A stretch of 13,424 nucleotides of DNA from Bacteroidales bacterium (lineage in GTDB: Bacteria > Bacteroidota > Bacteroidia > Bacteroidales > Paludibacteraceae): the NCBI GenBank assembly GCA_900768725.1, contig CAAGDU010000116.1, positions 1-13,424 on the forward strand, read 5' to 3'. The notes under the pieces are model-generated. The model had not been told where the DNA came from. It did no database searches and saw nothing but the letters and a program-made list of their open reading frames with translations. Shown here piece by piece: positions 1 through 7,204 of this stretch. The position numbers were made by a program, and so were the translations under genes. Positions within the stretch are counted from its first letter, which is position 1. Each line of letters begins with the position of its first letter.

Positions 1-88
1 TCCCACCCCTTCCCATTCCGAACAGGGTCGTTAAGCTCAGCCACGCCGATGGTACTGCACTTGTTGTGGGAGAGTAGGTAGCCGCCAC
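1..88 (+). rRNA. rrf: 5S ribosomal RNA, 3' part (5' end outside window)
   Basis: The first bases match the conserved body of bacterial 5S rRNA: the CCCATTCCGAACAGG segment (loop B/helix III), then GTTAAGC, CACGCCGATGGTACTGC and the closing GTGGGAGAGTAGGT. About 25 bases of the 5' end are missing because the window starts inside the gene. The exact 3' end is uncertain by about 3 bases, since the 5' strand it pairs with is not visible. A strong terminator follows at once, as expected for the last gene of a 16S-23S-5S operon lying to the left. Confidence 0.95.
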
Positions 89-92
89 TTTC

Positions 93-128
93 AGAGCCTT
101 GAAGATTTCTCTTCAAGGCTCTTTGTTT
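93..128 (+). terminator. Intrinsic terminator of the rRNA operon
   Basis: A perfect 12-bp stem (AGAGCCTTGAAG at 93-104 with CTTCAAGGCTCT at 111-122) encloses a 6-base loop and is followed by TTGTTT. It starts 5 bases after the end of the 5S gene. It faces the minus-strand terminator at 190-230. Confidence 0.92.
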
Positions 129-189
129 ATGTTATAACCTAACTTATACACAACTTATAGTTCCCCCCCTATCGTCCGAATGTAAGTAG

Positions 190-230
190 CAAAAATGTTG
201 TGGTCAGGCTTTCAATGAACTTGACCACAA
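190..230 (-). terminator. Intrinsic terminator of the minus-strand LRR gene
   Basis: Ten paired bases (198-207 with 221-230, TTGTGGTCAG against TTGACCACAA, one G-U pair) form a stem with a 13-base loop. On the minus strand it is followed within two bases by five T residues (the A run at 191-195). It starts 7 bases beyond the stop codon of the gene at 237-2129. Confidence 0.8.
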
Positions 231-236
231 TAGACC

Positions 237-2129
237 TTAGCGAACAACGTCTCTTTGCTCAAATCCAAAGTGCACATAGCAACGTATGCGCACACCTTTC
301 TTTTTGTTCGCAGCGGGGCTCCATGCGGGTACAAATTGCAAGATGTTCAGCGCGGCGTTGTCTAATAACTCGTTCCCTGTACTTTGAACAATGGCAGGAT
401 TGCTTATCTTGCCGTTCTTCTCCACGTCAAACCGAGCAATTCCGCTACCCTCTATGCCGTTATTCAACGCCTCGGCGGGATATTGCGCATGGCTGTTCAA
501 GGTCTTAATTAGTTCATTGATACCTTTGATAGGACGTGGTAATTGTTCGGGATTTACTTGTGACGCTAGCGGGTTGCCTTCTTCATCAATGACATTGTAT
601 GTCAACTTACGCACAGCCCGAAAGGTCTCTCCTTGCGTTTCATCAGATAAGTGAAAAGTGAAACGCCCTACAAACGAACAACTTCTTCCCTGTAACAAAT
701 CCTTTGACGGACTCCAGTTGGGCATTCTGCGCAGAACACTCATAACAGCATCGTCCAGTATCTTATAACCGGATGACTCGGTAATTTGGATTTCTTGGAT
801 ATCTCCTGTCGGAGCAACGGAAATCTTATAATGTACCGTTCCCGCCATATTGTATGGAGGATAAACGACATGATCGGCAATATACTGGTAAAAAGCTTCA
901 ATACCTCCCGGATAACTGGGGAAATACTGACTATAGATACTATCAGATTGAGGAGAATCCGGGAGAAGGTTGATAGATTGGGTTTCTACTAAAGTATTTT
1001 GATTCAATATATTGCAGCCTTCGAATGATCCTTTCCCGAAGCCTATCCCTTTCGGTAAGGTAAGGTCTTTCAGGGATATGCAATTAGAAAAGGCATAATC
1101 GCTAATATATTGCAGCTCGGCAGGAACGCCAATGTGGGTTAGCGTATAGTCTTGCCAACACATGTATTTTGGTATCACCCGCAATGACGATGGCAACCAT
1201 ATCGCTTGCAGTTGCGTGCATTGGGCAAAAGCATACGTACCAATACTATCCACCGATTTCGGCACCACTATTTGACGTAGGCTGATGCACTTCCGAAATG
1301 CCCCGCTGCCAATGAGTTTTACCGTGGATGGAATAACGATGGTATCCAAATAGCTACAACCCATAAACGCTTGTTTGCCTATCGTCTTCAGTCCCTCAGG
1401 TAATATGATGCTCCGTACGTATGATGCCAACTCGCTGCATACACATCCGTTATCCATTTCGCCCTCTCCTTCTATGCGGAGTACGCCCGTTTGCGGACGC
1501 AGAGTCCACGTCAGTTGCTCGCCGCAGGTGCCTTTGTACACCTTGTGCTGGTTCTTGGGATGACTAATTAGGAAATCTCTTATCTCCCATGCTGTTAACC
1601 TATCCTCCCTATTGGCACGGTGTTGGAATGCAATGCGAATAGCCTTCCCTTTGTAGGTATCAAGCGATATACTGCCTGCCGGTACAAATATCCAAGCCTT
1701 CCCATCCGGCATGGTAGGGATAGATAGTTCCTGCCAATGCGCGGTCAATACGCTGGAATCAATATCGGTGGTGATGAGCAACCGAAAATGAGCAGATGCA
1801 TTGTCTGAGTAGCGCATGGCATGTACGAATTGCAGAGAACTGCCATCCTCATCGGGAAGCATGATAGACGGAGAGACCGCCCAACCGACAATGGGAGACT
1901 TGGCGTTCTTGAAGATAGGGTCGTTCTCATTGCTGGCAACTAATCCGTAACGTACATTGAACCGCCAGATTACTTTATCTTCAGCGGACTGCACCTCCTC
2001 GGGAAACGCTGTAAAACTGGTAAAATCGCCCATGGAAAAAAGGAAAGACTCGTAATAGTCCAACTCTTCGTGAGCAAACAGCATACAACTGACGCAGATG
2101 CTTAACAACAAGATAGTTATTCTTTTCAT
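237..2129 (-). CDS. Secreted BspA-like leucine-rich repeat protein with two TonB C-terminal-like domains
   Basis: A 630-residue exported protein of unknown exact role. The chosen start (ATG at 2129-2127) gives a clean signal peptide, MKRITILLLSICVSCMLFA, probably cut before HEEL. The open frame extends 17 codons further, but those residues overlap the leader hairpin and spoil the signal. Residues about 25-190 look like a beta-sandwich of the choice-of-anchor/cleaved-adhesin type. Residues about 236-373 are BspA-like LRR_5 repeats (pattern I.IP..V..IG..AF..C..L). Residues about 405-494 and 528-623 each resemble a TonB C-terminal domain (YP..., GxVxxxxxVxxxGxIxxxxIxxSSG, LDxAAL, PxWSPA). BspA-type repeats usually mediate surface binding. 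TonB_C domains normally contact TonB-dependent receptors, but no N-terminal TonB membrane anchor is present here. The gene is transcribed alone from the promoter at 2262-2293, and its codon use is A/T richer than its neighbours. Confidence 0.88.
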   Translation of the reverse strand: MKRITILLLSICVSCMLFAHEELDYYESFLFSMGDFTSFTAFPEEVQSAEDKVIWRFNVRYGLVASNENDPIFKNAKSPIVGWAVSPSIMLPDEDGSSLQFVHAMRYSDNASAHFRLLITTDIDSSVLTAHWQELSIPTMPDGKAWIFVPAGSISLDTYKGKAIRIAFQHRANREDRLTAWEIRDFLISHPKNQHKVYKGTCGEQLTWTLRPQTGVLRIEGEGEMDNGCVCSELASYVRSIILPEGLKTIGKQAFMGCSYLDTIVIPSTVKLIGSGAFRKCISLRQIVVPKSVDSIGTYAFAQCTQLQAIWLPSSLRVIPKYMCWQDYTLTHIGVPAELQYISDYAFSNCISLKDLTLPKGIGFGKGSFEGCNILNQNTLVETQSINLLPDSPQSDSIYSQYFPSYPGGIEAFYQYIADHVVYPPYNMAGTVHYKISVAPTGDIQEIQITESSGYKILDDAVMSVLRRMPNWSPSKDLLQGRSCSFVGRFTFHLSDETQGETFRAVRKLTYNVIDEEGNPLASQVNPEQLPRPIKGINELIKTLNSHAQYPAEALNNGIEGSGIARFDVEKNGKISNPAIVQSTGNELLDNAALNILQFVPAWSPAANKKKGVRIRCYVHFGFEQRDVVR

Positions 2130-2180
2130 AACAATTAGGATTAATATGCTTAAAAAATCCTCCCAAAACATGAGAGGCAT

Positions 2181-2216
2181 AAAATAAAAAAAGAAGGATT
2201 GTCATCACGACAACCC
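2181..2216 (-). promoter_or_regulatory. Terminator-like hairpin in the 5' leader of the LRR gene (possible attenuator)
   Basis: On the minus strand GGGTTGTC (2216-2209) pairs with GACAATCC (2203-2196), 8 bp with one G-U pair and a 5-base loop. It is followed by a T-rich run (2195-2181), the layout of an intrinsic terminator. It lies between the promoter (2262-2293) and the start codon (2129) of the same gene, so it could end transcription early. It begins 5 bases after the stop of a short leader ORF. Attenuation is inferred; no alternative antiterminator pairing was worked out. Confidence 0.55.
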
Positions 2217-2221
2217 AATCT

Positions 2222-2248
2222 TTACTTAACCTTAAAATCTAATACCAT
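2222..2248 (-). CDS. Putative 8-residue leader peptide MVLDFKVK
   Basis: A minus-strand ORF, ATG to TAA, of 8 codons. It lies about 14 bases downstream of the -7 element at 2262-2269, so the transcript would have only a few bases before the ATG. Its stop codon is 5 bases from the terminator-like hairpin at 2196-2216. This geometry resembles a leader peptide coupled to attenuation. The peptide is not rich in any one amino acid, so no sensed metabolite is apparent. An ORF this short can arise by chance. Confidence 0.35.
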   Translation of the reverse strand: MVLDFKVK

Positions 2249-2261
2249 GAAAAACACGGTG

Positions 2262-2293
2262 CAAAAGTACTGCTTTTCTGCGAACCCTCCAAA
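2262..2293 (-). promoter_or_regulatory. Bacteroidetes promoter for the LRR gene
   Basis: On the minus strand TTTG (2293-2290), a 20-base spacer and TACTTTTG (2269-2262) match the Bacteroidetes vegetative sigma consensus TTTG-N19-21-TAnnTTTG. Transcription should start near 2255, giving an untranslated leader of about 125 bases before the start codon at 2129. Confidence 0.75.
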
Positions 2294-2334
2294 TGTTTTG
2301 GCAAAAAATTGTGTTAAATAGCATATTTTTCTGC

Positions 2335-2360
2335 ATTTTGCAAACTCCACTATGCAAAAT
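2335..2360. promoter_or_regulatory. Inverted repeat in the divergent promoter region (possible operator)
   Basis: A perfect 8-bp inverted repeat, ATTTTGCA (2335-2342) and TGCAAAAT (2353-2360), has a 10-base spacer and sits 11 bases upstream of the glgB -33 element. The 323-base gap it lies in (2130-2452) separates two divergent genes and holds both promoters, the leader ORF and hairpin. The octamer TTTTCTGC occurs twice (2274-2281 and 2327-2334). The arm spacing fits a dimeric regulator, but no family is identified. Confidence 0.3.
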
Positions 2361-2371
2361 AGCGGATTTTG

Positions 2372-2403
2372 TTTGCGCGTATAAAAAAAAAGTAGTATCT
2401 TTG
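2372..2403 (+). promoter_or_regulatory. Bacteroidetes promoter for glgB
   Basis: TTTG at 2372-2375, 20 bases, then TATCTTTG at 2396-2403 match the Bacteroidetes promoter consensus. The predicted transcript starts near 2410 and has an A-rich leader of about 43 bases without a Shine-Dalgarno sequence, which is usual in this phylum. Confidence 0.82.
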
Positions 2404-2452
2404 TCGGCAAATTAAAAATAACTAATTGCAAAACAACAACCAACCCCAATAT

Positions 2453-4489
2453 ATGAAATCCGCATTGAAACTTATTCAATCTGACCCGTATTTGCAGCCC
2501 TATGAGGCGGCTATCCAAGGGCGTTATGACTATGCACTCCGCAAGGAGCAAGAGATTACCAATGGTGCTAAGTTGGAAGAGTGGGCGGACGGATACCTAT
2601 ATTTCGGTCTGCACCGCACGAAGAAAGGATGGGTATTCCGCGAGTGGGCACCTAACGCTACGGCTATCTACCTCATCGGCGACATGAACGGATGGCAGAA
2701 AGACGAAGCATATCGCTTGCAGCCTATCGACAACGGCAACTGGGAAATCAACCTTCCAGCGCGCGCCCTCAAGCACGGACAGTTGTACAAACTGCTCGTG
2801 GAGTGGAATGGAGGCGCAGGAGAGCGTATCCCCTCCTATGCCAACCGCGTGGTGCAAGACGAGGTTACCAAAATTTTCTCCTGTCAGGTATGGGAGCCCA
2901 AGACACCTTATGAGTGGAAACACAAGGGTAAAATAGTAAAAGCCAAGAAGGACGAAGCGCTGTATATATACGAGTGTCATATCGGCATGTCCTCCGCAGA
3001 GGAGAAGGTATCTACCTACGAGGAGTTCCGTCTCAATGTCCTCCCCCGCGTGGCGGAGTTGGGCTACAACTGCATACAAATAATGGCGATACAGGAGCAC
3101 CCCTACTATGGCTCCTTTGGCTATCATGTCAGCAACTTCTTTGCTGCTTCCAGCCGTTTCGGCACCCCCGAGCAACTGAAAGCCCTCATCGACGATGCCC
3201 ACGGCATGGGATTGGCGGTCATCATGGACTTGGTGCACTCCCATGCGGTAAAGAACGAACTGGAGGGACTGGGACGCTTCGATGGCACGGGCTATCAGTA
3301 CTTCCATGACGGCGGTCGCCGCGAGCACCCCGCATGGGACAGTCTCTGTTTCAACTACGGAAAGCCCCAGGTGCTCCATTTCTTGCTCTCTAACTGCAAA
3401 TACTGGCTCGACGAATACGACTTCGACGGATTCCGCTTCGACGGCGTTACCTCGATGATTTACCTCAGCCACGGCTTAGGCGAGGACTTCAATGGCTACG
3501 GTTCCTACTACAATATGAACCAAGACGGCGACGCTATCATGTACCTCACGCTGGCGAACAAACTCATTCACCAAGTGAAGGCCAAGGCCATCACCATCGC
3601 CGAGGAGATGTCGGGCATGCCCGGACTCGCTTGTCCCATTAAAGATGGCGGCATGGGCTTCGACTATCGTCTCGCCATGGGTATCCCCGACTTCTGGATT
3701 AAGTACATCAAAGAGGTGCGCGACGAGGACTGGAAAGCAGGGCATATCCTCTACGAGATGACCAACCGTCGGCAGGATGAGAAGACTATCTCTTACGCCG
3801 AGAGCCACGACCAAGCACTTGTCGGCGACAAGACCATCATCTTCCGACTCATTGACGCCGATATGTACTGGCACTTCGAGCACGGACACGCTACCTATAT
3901 GGTGGACCGTGGTATCGCGCTCCATAAGATGATACGCCTCGTTACCGCCTCTACCATCAACGGTGGCTACCTCAACTTCATGGGCAACGAGTTCGGACAC
4001 CCCGAGTGGATTGACTTCCCCCGTGAGGGTAACGGATGGAGTTGTAAGTATGCCCGTCGCCAATGGGACTTGGTGGACAACCCCAACTATTTCTATGCCG
4101 ACCTCAACCGTTTCGACGAGCGGATGATTCACCTGCTCCGCAGCAAGTTACACTACGAGAAAGACGAGTGCGGCACCCACCTGCCGTGGGTCTATAACCT
4201 CTGGGACAACGAGGGAGACCAAGTGGTGGCATACCGTCGCGGCAAACTCATCTTTGTCTTCAACTGGAACGGGCAGAAGTCCTTCACCGACTACGGTTTC
4301 CTTGCCCCCGAAGGCAAATACCGCGTGGTGCTGGATACCGACGCAAAGGAGTTCGCAGGCTTTGCACAGAACGACGACAGCGTGGAGCACTTCACTATTG
4401 CTGACCCGCTGTACGCCGACCAACACAAAGGCTGGCTCCGACTCTACCTCCCTGCTCGCACCGCCCTCGTACTCGAACAATGTGAATAA
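2453..4489 (+). CDS. glgB: 1,4-alpha-glucan (glycogen) branching enzyme, GH13
   Basis: A cytoplasmic enzyme that cuts alpha-1,4-glucan chains and reattaches them through alpha-1,6 bonds, making the branches of glycogen. The 678-residue product starts at the ATG at 2453. The frame reaches back to a TTG at 2426, but the ATG fits the promoter spacing better. A CBM48-type N-terminal domain lies at about 45-105 (YFGLHRTKKGWVFREWAPNA, GDMNGW). The GH13 barrel shows DLVHSH (259-264), DGFRFDG with the nucleophile Asp near 330, AEEMSGMPG with the acid/base Glu near 384, and ESHDQALVGDKT with His452/Asp453. The NFMGNEFGHPEWIDFPREGNGWS stretch and overall length resemble the eukaryotic-like branching-enzyme subfamily more than E. 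coli GlgB. No other glycogen genes are in the window. A structured 9-base repeat array follows the stop codon. Confidence 0.96.
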   Translation: MKSALKLIQSDPYLQPYEAAIQGRYDYALRKEQEITNGAKLEEWADGYLYFGLHRTKKGWVFREWAPNATAIYLIGDMNGWQKDEAYRLQPIDNGNWEINLPARALKHGQLYKLLVEWNGGAGERIPSYANRVVQDEVTKIFSCQVWEPKTPYEWKHKGKIVKAKKDEALYIYECHIGMSSAEEKVSTYEEFRLNVLPRVAELGYNCIQIMAIQEHPYYGSFGYHVSNFFAASSRFGTPEQLKALIDDAHGMGLAVIMDLVHSHAVKNELEGLGRFDGTGYQYFHDGGRREHPAWDSLCFNYGKPQVLHFLLSNCKYWLDEYDFDGFRFDGVTSMIYLSHGLGEDFNGYGSYYNMNQDGDAIMYLTLANKLIHQVKAKAITIAEEMSGMPGLACPIKDGGMGFDYRLAMGIPDFWIKYIKEVRDEDWKAGHILYEMTNRRQDEKTISYAESHDQALVGDKTIIFRLIDADMYWHFEHGHATYMVDRGIALHKMIRLVTASTINGGYLNFMGNEFGHPEWIDFPREGNGWSCKYARRQWDLVDNPNYFYADLNRFDERMIHLLRSKLHYEKDECGTHLPWVYNLWDNEGDQVVAYRRGKLIFVFNWNGQKSFTDYGFLAPEGKYRVVLDTDAKEFAGFAQNDDSVEHFTIADPLYADQHKGWLRLYLPARTALVLEQCE

Positions 4490-4498
4490 CTATTATAG

Positions 4499-4550
4499 AT
4501 AGCGGCTATAGGAACTATAGATGCTATAGCCGCTATAGCAACTATAAAAA
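4499..4550. repeat. CTATAG nonamer array forming a 13-bp hairpin
   Basis: Five consecutive 9-base units occupy 4506-4550 (CTATAGGAA, CTATAGATG, CTATAGCCG, CTATAGCAA, CTATAAAAA). Within them ATAGCGGCTATAG (4499-4511) and CTATAGCCGCTAT (4524-4536) are perfect 13-bp inverted repeats with a 12-base loop. No T run follows on either strand, so it is not a classical terminator, although the stem could still stabilise the 3' end of glgB mRNA. It fills most of the 75-base gap between glgB and the next gene. Confidence 0.75.
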
Positions 4551-4564
4551 ACTCCCTTATCGGT

Positions 4565-5323
4565 ATGAAAAAGTCCATTTTCTTAGTAGCAGCCCTGTGC
4601 TTGTTAGCATCCTGCCATAAGCCCACGCTCAAACAGCAGTACGAAGCCATGACCGATGAACTGATGGCGCAGTACGAGGCACAAACCACCCGCGAGGGCA
4701 AAGACTCTGTCATCGAAGCATTTGTCCCGACAGGATTCGACTTCCTCATGGCGCATCTTGGCGAGGAGTATAGCGACTCTATCTTCCTTGATATGTACGG
4801 CATCCTTAGCGATGAGCAGATAGAGCAGGCGTTCAACGCTATGCCTGAAAGTATGTTCCAAAACGAGCGTTTGGCGCAGAAGCATGCCCGCTTCTTGGCT
4901 ATCAAGAACACCCAAACAGGATGCCACTTCCTCGATTTCCAACTGCCGCAACCCGATGGCACCCCGCTCGCACTCAGCGAATTAGTAGGACAGACGGACT
5001 ATGTGTTGGTCGATTTCTGGGCTTCGTGGTGCGGACCTTGCCGCAGGCTGCTGCCAGTGCTGAAAGAGATTTACGCAGCGCAGCCCGCCGGCAAACTGCA
5101 GATTCTCGGCGTCAGCGTGGACCAAGAGGAGGGCGCATGGCGCAAAGCACTGGACGAAGAGCAACTCCCGTGGAGACAAGTACGCGACACCATCACCCAC
5201 AACAGCCCCAGCGATCAATACGGCGTCATGTATATCCCTACCACCCTGCTAATCAATAAGGAAGGCACCATCATCGCCCGAAACCCGTCCGAAGAAGAAA
5301 TACTTGAAAGGATAAAGGATTAA
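4565..5323 (+). CDS. TlpA-like thioredoxin-fold lipoprotein
   Basis: A 252-residue predicted lipoprotein acting in the cell envelope as a thiol:disulfide oxidoreductase. A basic start (MKK), a hydrophobic stretch and the lipobox LASC (Cys17) are visible. Residues about 20-115 are a helical, charged N-terminal region typical of Bacteroidetes TlpA relatives (a DUF4369-like or unassigned domain). Residues about 121-250 are an AhpC-TSA/Redoxin thioredoxin fold with the active site WCGPC (Cys156, Cys159) and the cis-proline YIPTT (Pro225). Both cysteines and the cis-proline are present, so the protein should be redox active. No promoter was seen in the 75-base gap upstream, so it may be co-transcribed with glgB. 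The last four codons and the stop lie in the heptamer array starting at 5310. The substrate is unknown. Confidence 0.9.
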   Translation: MKKSIFLVAALCLLASCHKPTLKQQYEAMTDELMAQYEAQTTREGKDSVIEAFVPTGFDFLMAHLGEEYSDSIFLDMYGILSDEQIEQAFNAMPESMFQNERLAQKHARFLAIKNTQTGCHFLDFQLPQPDGTPLALSELVGQTDYVLVDFWASWCGPCRRLLPVLKEIYAAQPAGKLQILGVSVDQEEGAWRKALDEEQLPWRQVRDTITHNSPSDQYGVMYIPTTLLINKEGTIIARNPSEEEILERIKD

Positions 5324-5429
5324 GGACAAAGGATTAAAGACGAATTACCTTTGTCTATACACCTAATATTCATCCTTTATCCACACGAAACGAATCAGTC
5401 TTTCATCCTTCATCCTTTATCCTTCATCC
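5310..5429. repeat. Facing heptamer arrays (GGATAAA and TTCATCC types)
   Basis: Left arm: GGATAAA, GGATTAA, GGACAAA, GGATTAA (5310-5337) followed by AGAC. Middle: TTCATCC, TTTATCC (5369-5382). Right arm: TTCATCC, TTCATCC, TTTATCC, TTCATCC (5402-5429), preceded by GTC. The arms are imperfect reverse complements (GGATNAA units ending in AAAGAC), so a long imperfect hairpin is possible. The left arm includes the last four codons and stop of the TlpA-like gene, and the right arm ends 4 bases before the TTG start of the ClC gene. A related element with the same right-arm units lies at 8920-9046. Confidence 0.8.
5346..5353 (+). promoter_or_regulatory. Possible -7 element for the ClC gene
   Basis: TACCTTTG matches TAnnTTTG exactly and lies 80 bases before the ClC start, between the arms of the heptamer repeat. 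No TTG or TTTG is found at the expected -33 position, so this is only a half-match and may be chance. Confidence 0.3.
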
Positions 5430-5433
5430 CATT

Positions 5434-7203
5434 TTGACTCTTTACGATAAAATAATAGACTGGAGGGAGCGCCATATTAGCGAAAAGCAATTGGTGCTCC
5501 TCTTGAGTTTCTTTGTCGGCTGCTTTGCTGCTCTGGCGGCAAATATTCTCAAGCAGTTTATCCATCTGATACAATGGCTGATAGAGACCAAACTCATAGC
5601 TGGTGAGCATACCTTTTGGTACCTTATCTGTCCTATGATTGGTATCACGCTGGCGGCGCTCTTCGTCCGCTATGTGGTCAAGGACGACATCTCGCATGGT
5701 ATCACCAAGATACTCTACGCCATCTCCCAACGCAAGTCCATCATCAAGGCGCACAACATGTGGTCTTCCATCATCGGTTCGGGATTGACTATCGGCTTCG
5801 GCGGCTCGGTGGGTGCTGAGGCGCCTATTGTGCTCACAGGGGCGGCTATCGGCTCCAACCTTGCCAAACTCTTCCGCTTGGAGCAGAAGACGATGATGTT
5901 GATGATTGCTTGTGGCGCGGCAGGAGCCATCGGCGGTATCTTCAAAGCACCCATAGCGGGGCTGGTCTTTACCCTTGAGGTGCTGATGATGGACCTGACG
6001 ATGGCATCGGTGGCACCGCTGCTCATCTCTTCCGTTACCGCCACGGCTATCTCCTATATGGCTACGGGGCTCGACCCGATGTTCCCCCTCTCCACCTACG
6101 AACCGTTTAGCGTCTCGCGCATACCGTGGTACCTATTGCTGGGTGTAGTCTGCGGACTCGTCTCGCTCTATTTCACGCGGGGCATGAACCGTATGGAGCA
6201 ATGGATGAAACACAAGGTGGGCAACTTCTGGCTGAAGATACTCATTGGCGGCGTTACCCTCAGTATCCTCATCTTCCTCTTCCCCCCGCTCTATGGTGAA
6301 GGATATGGCGTTATCACGCAGTTGATTAACGGCGACTCGCTCTCGGCTATCAGCAACAGCCCGTTTGAACTGCTCGGCACCTCCACATGGGTCATCATAG
6401 GCTATTTCACGCTTATCATCATCTTTAAGATAGTGGCGTCGGTGGCTACCAACGGCGGTGGCGGCGTGGGCGGTATCTTCGCACCCTCGCTCTTCATGGG
6501 TGCCCTCACGGGCTTTGTTACTGCACGCATCCTCAACACTATCGGTGTCCTTTTGCCCGAGTCGAACTTCGCCCTCGTGGGCATGTCGGGACTGATGGCG
6601 GGCGTCATGCACGCACCGCTCACGGGTATTTTCCTCATTGCCGAACTCACAGGCGGCTACCACCTCTTCATGCCGCTCATGGTGGTGTCTGTCGTTTCTT
6701 ATCTTACCATCAAGATATTCGAGCCTCACAGTCTCTATGCCATGCGTCTGGCGCAGAAAGGCGAACTCCTCACCCACAACAAAGACCGTAATGTGCTCAC
6801 ACTCTTGAAGATGGACAACGTCTTGGAGACCGACCTCATCACCGTCTTCCCCGAGATGACGCTGGGCGAACTGGTGAAAGTCATTGCCGAGAGCCACCGC
6901 AATATCTTCCCCGTGATTGACCATGAGGGGCATCTCCGCGGCGTACTCCTGCTGGATGAGGTGCGCAACATCATGTTCCAACCGCGGCTGTACAAGCGCT
7001 TCACGGTGCAACAACTCATGACCTCACCCGAAGCCATACTGACGCACGACATGCCCATGGATAAGGTGATGGAGGTCTTTGAGGACACCGGCGCTTGGAA
7101 TCTCCCTGTGGTGGACCAAGACCGGCGCTACCTCGGCTTTGTCTCTAAGTCAAAGATCTTCAATTCCTACCGTCACGTGCTCGTCCATTTTTCCGAAGAG
7201 TAG
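5434..7203 (+). CDS. ClC-family chloride channel or H+/Cl- exchanger with C-terminal CBS pair
   Basis: A 589-residue inner-membrane protein moving chloride or a related anion. Residues about 15-430 contain the many hydrophobic helices of the ClC fold. The signature GFGGSVGAEAPIV places Glu129 at the gating-glutamate position of the GREGP motif, and GGIFAPSLFMG (346-356) matches the GIFAP motif. Two CBS domains follow at about 460-515 and 525-580, as in many bacterial and eukaryotic ClCs, and may bind nucleotides. The first motif (GSGIP in E. coli) is diverged, the nearest match being SHGI at 87-90. Whether it is a channel or exchanger cannot be told. The start is TTG at 5434. No ATG exists upstream in the open frame, and the next Met is residue 68, inside the membrane domain, so a non-ATG start (TTG or ATT) is needed. 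The downstream gene begins 1 base after its stop. Confidence 0.92.
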   Translation: MTLYDKIIDWRERHISEKQLVLLLSFFVGCFAALAANILKQFIHLIQWLIETKLIAGEHTFWYLICPMIGITLAALFVRYVVKDDISHGITKILYAISQRKSIIKAHNMWSSIIGSGLTIGFGGSVGAEAPIVLTGAAIGSNLAKLFRLEQKTMMLMIACGAAGAIGGIFKAPIAGLVFTLEVLMMDLTMASVAPLLISSVTATAISYMATGLDPMFPLSTYEPFSVSRIPWYLLLGVVCGLVSLYFTRGMNRMEQWMKHKVGNFWLKILIGGVTLSILIFLFPPLYGEGYGVITQLINGDSLSAISNSPFELLGTSTWVIIGYFTLIIIFKIVASVATNGGGGVGGIFAPSLFMGALTGFVTARILNTIGVLLPESNFALVGMSGLMAGVMHAPLTGIFLIAELTGGYHLFMPLMVVSVVSYLTIKIFEPHSLYAMRLAQKGELLTHNKDRNVLTLLKMDNVLETDLITVFPEMTLGELVKVIAESHRNIFPVIDHEGHLRGVLLLDEVRNIMFQPRLYKRFTVQQLMTSPEAILTHDMPMDKVMEVFEDTGAWNLPVVDQDRRYLGFVSKSKIFNSYRHVLVHFSEE

Positions 7204-7204
7204 T

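Noticed and set aside
144..152. DnaA-box-like 9-mers TTATACACA (144-152), TGTGAATAA (4481-4489) and TTATCCACA (5377-5385), suggesting a replication origin near parAB
   Set aside because: About 0.4 matches to TTATNCACA are expected by chance in both strands of this window, the three are kilobases apart, one overlaps the glgB stop and one lies in a TTTATCC repeat. There is no dnaA or clustered A/T-rich unwinding region.
2130..2180. 17-codon N-terminal extension of the LRR protein (starting at 2180)
   Set aside because: It would put MPLMFWEDFLSILILIV before an already complete signal peptide and would start at the edge of the T run of the leader hairpin.
2426..2452. Earlier TTG start for glgB adding nine residues
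   Set aside because: The ATG at 2453 follows a typical A-rich leader and begins where homologous branching enzymes usually do; the extra residues (from QNNNQPQY) are low complexity.
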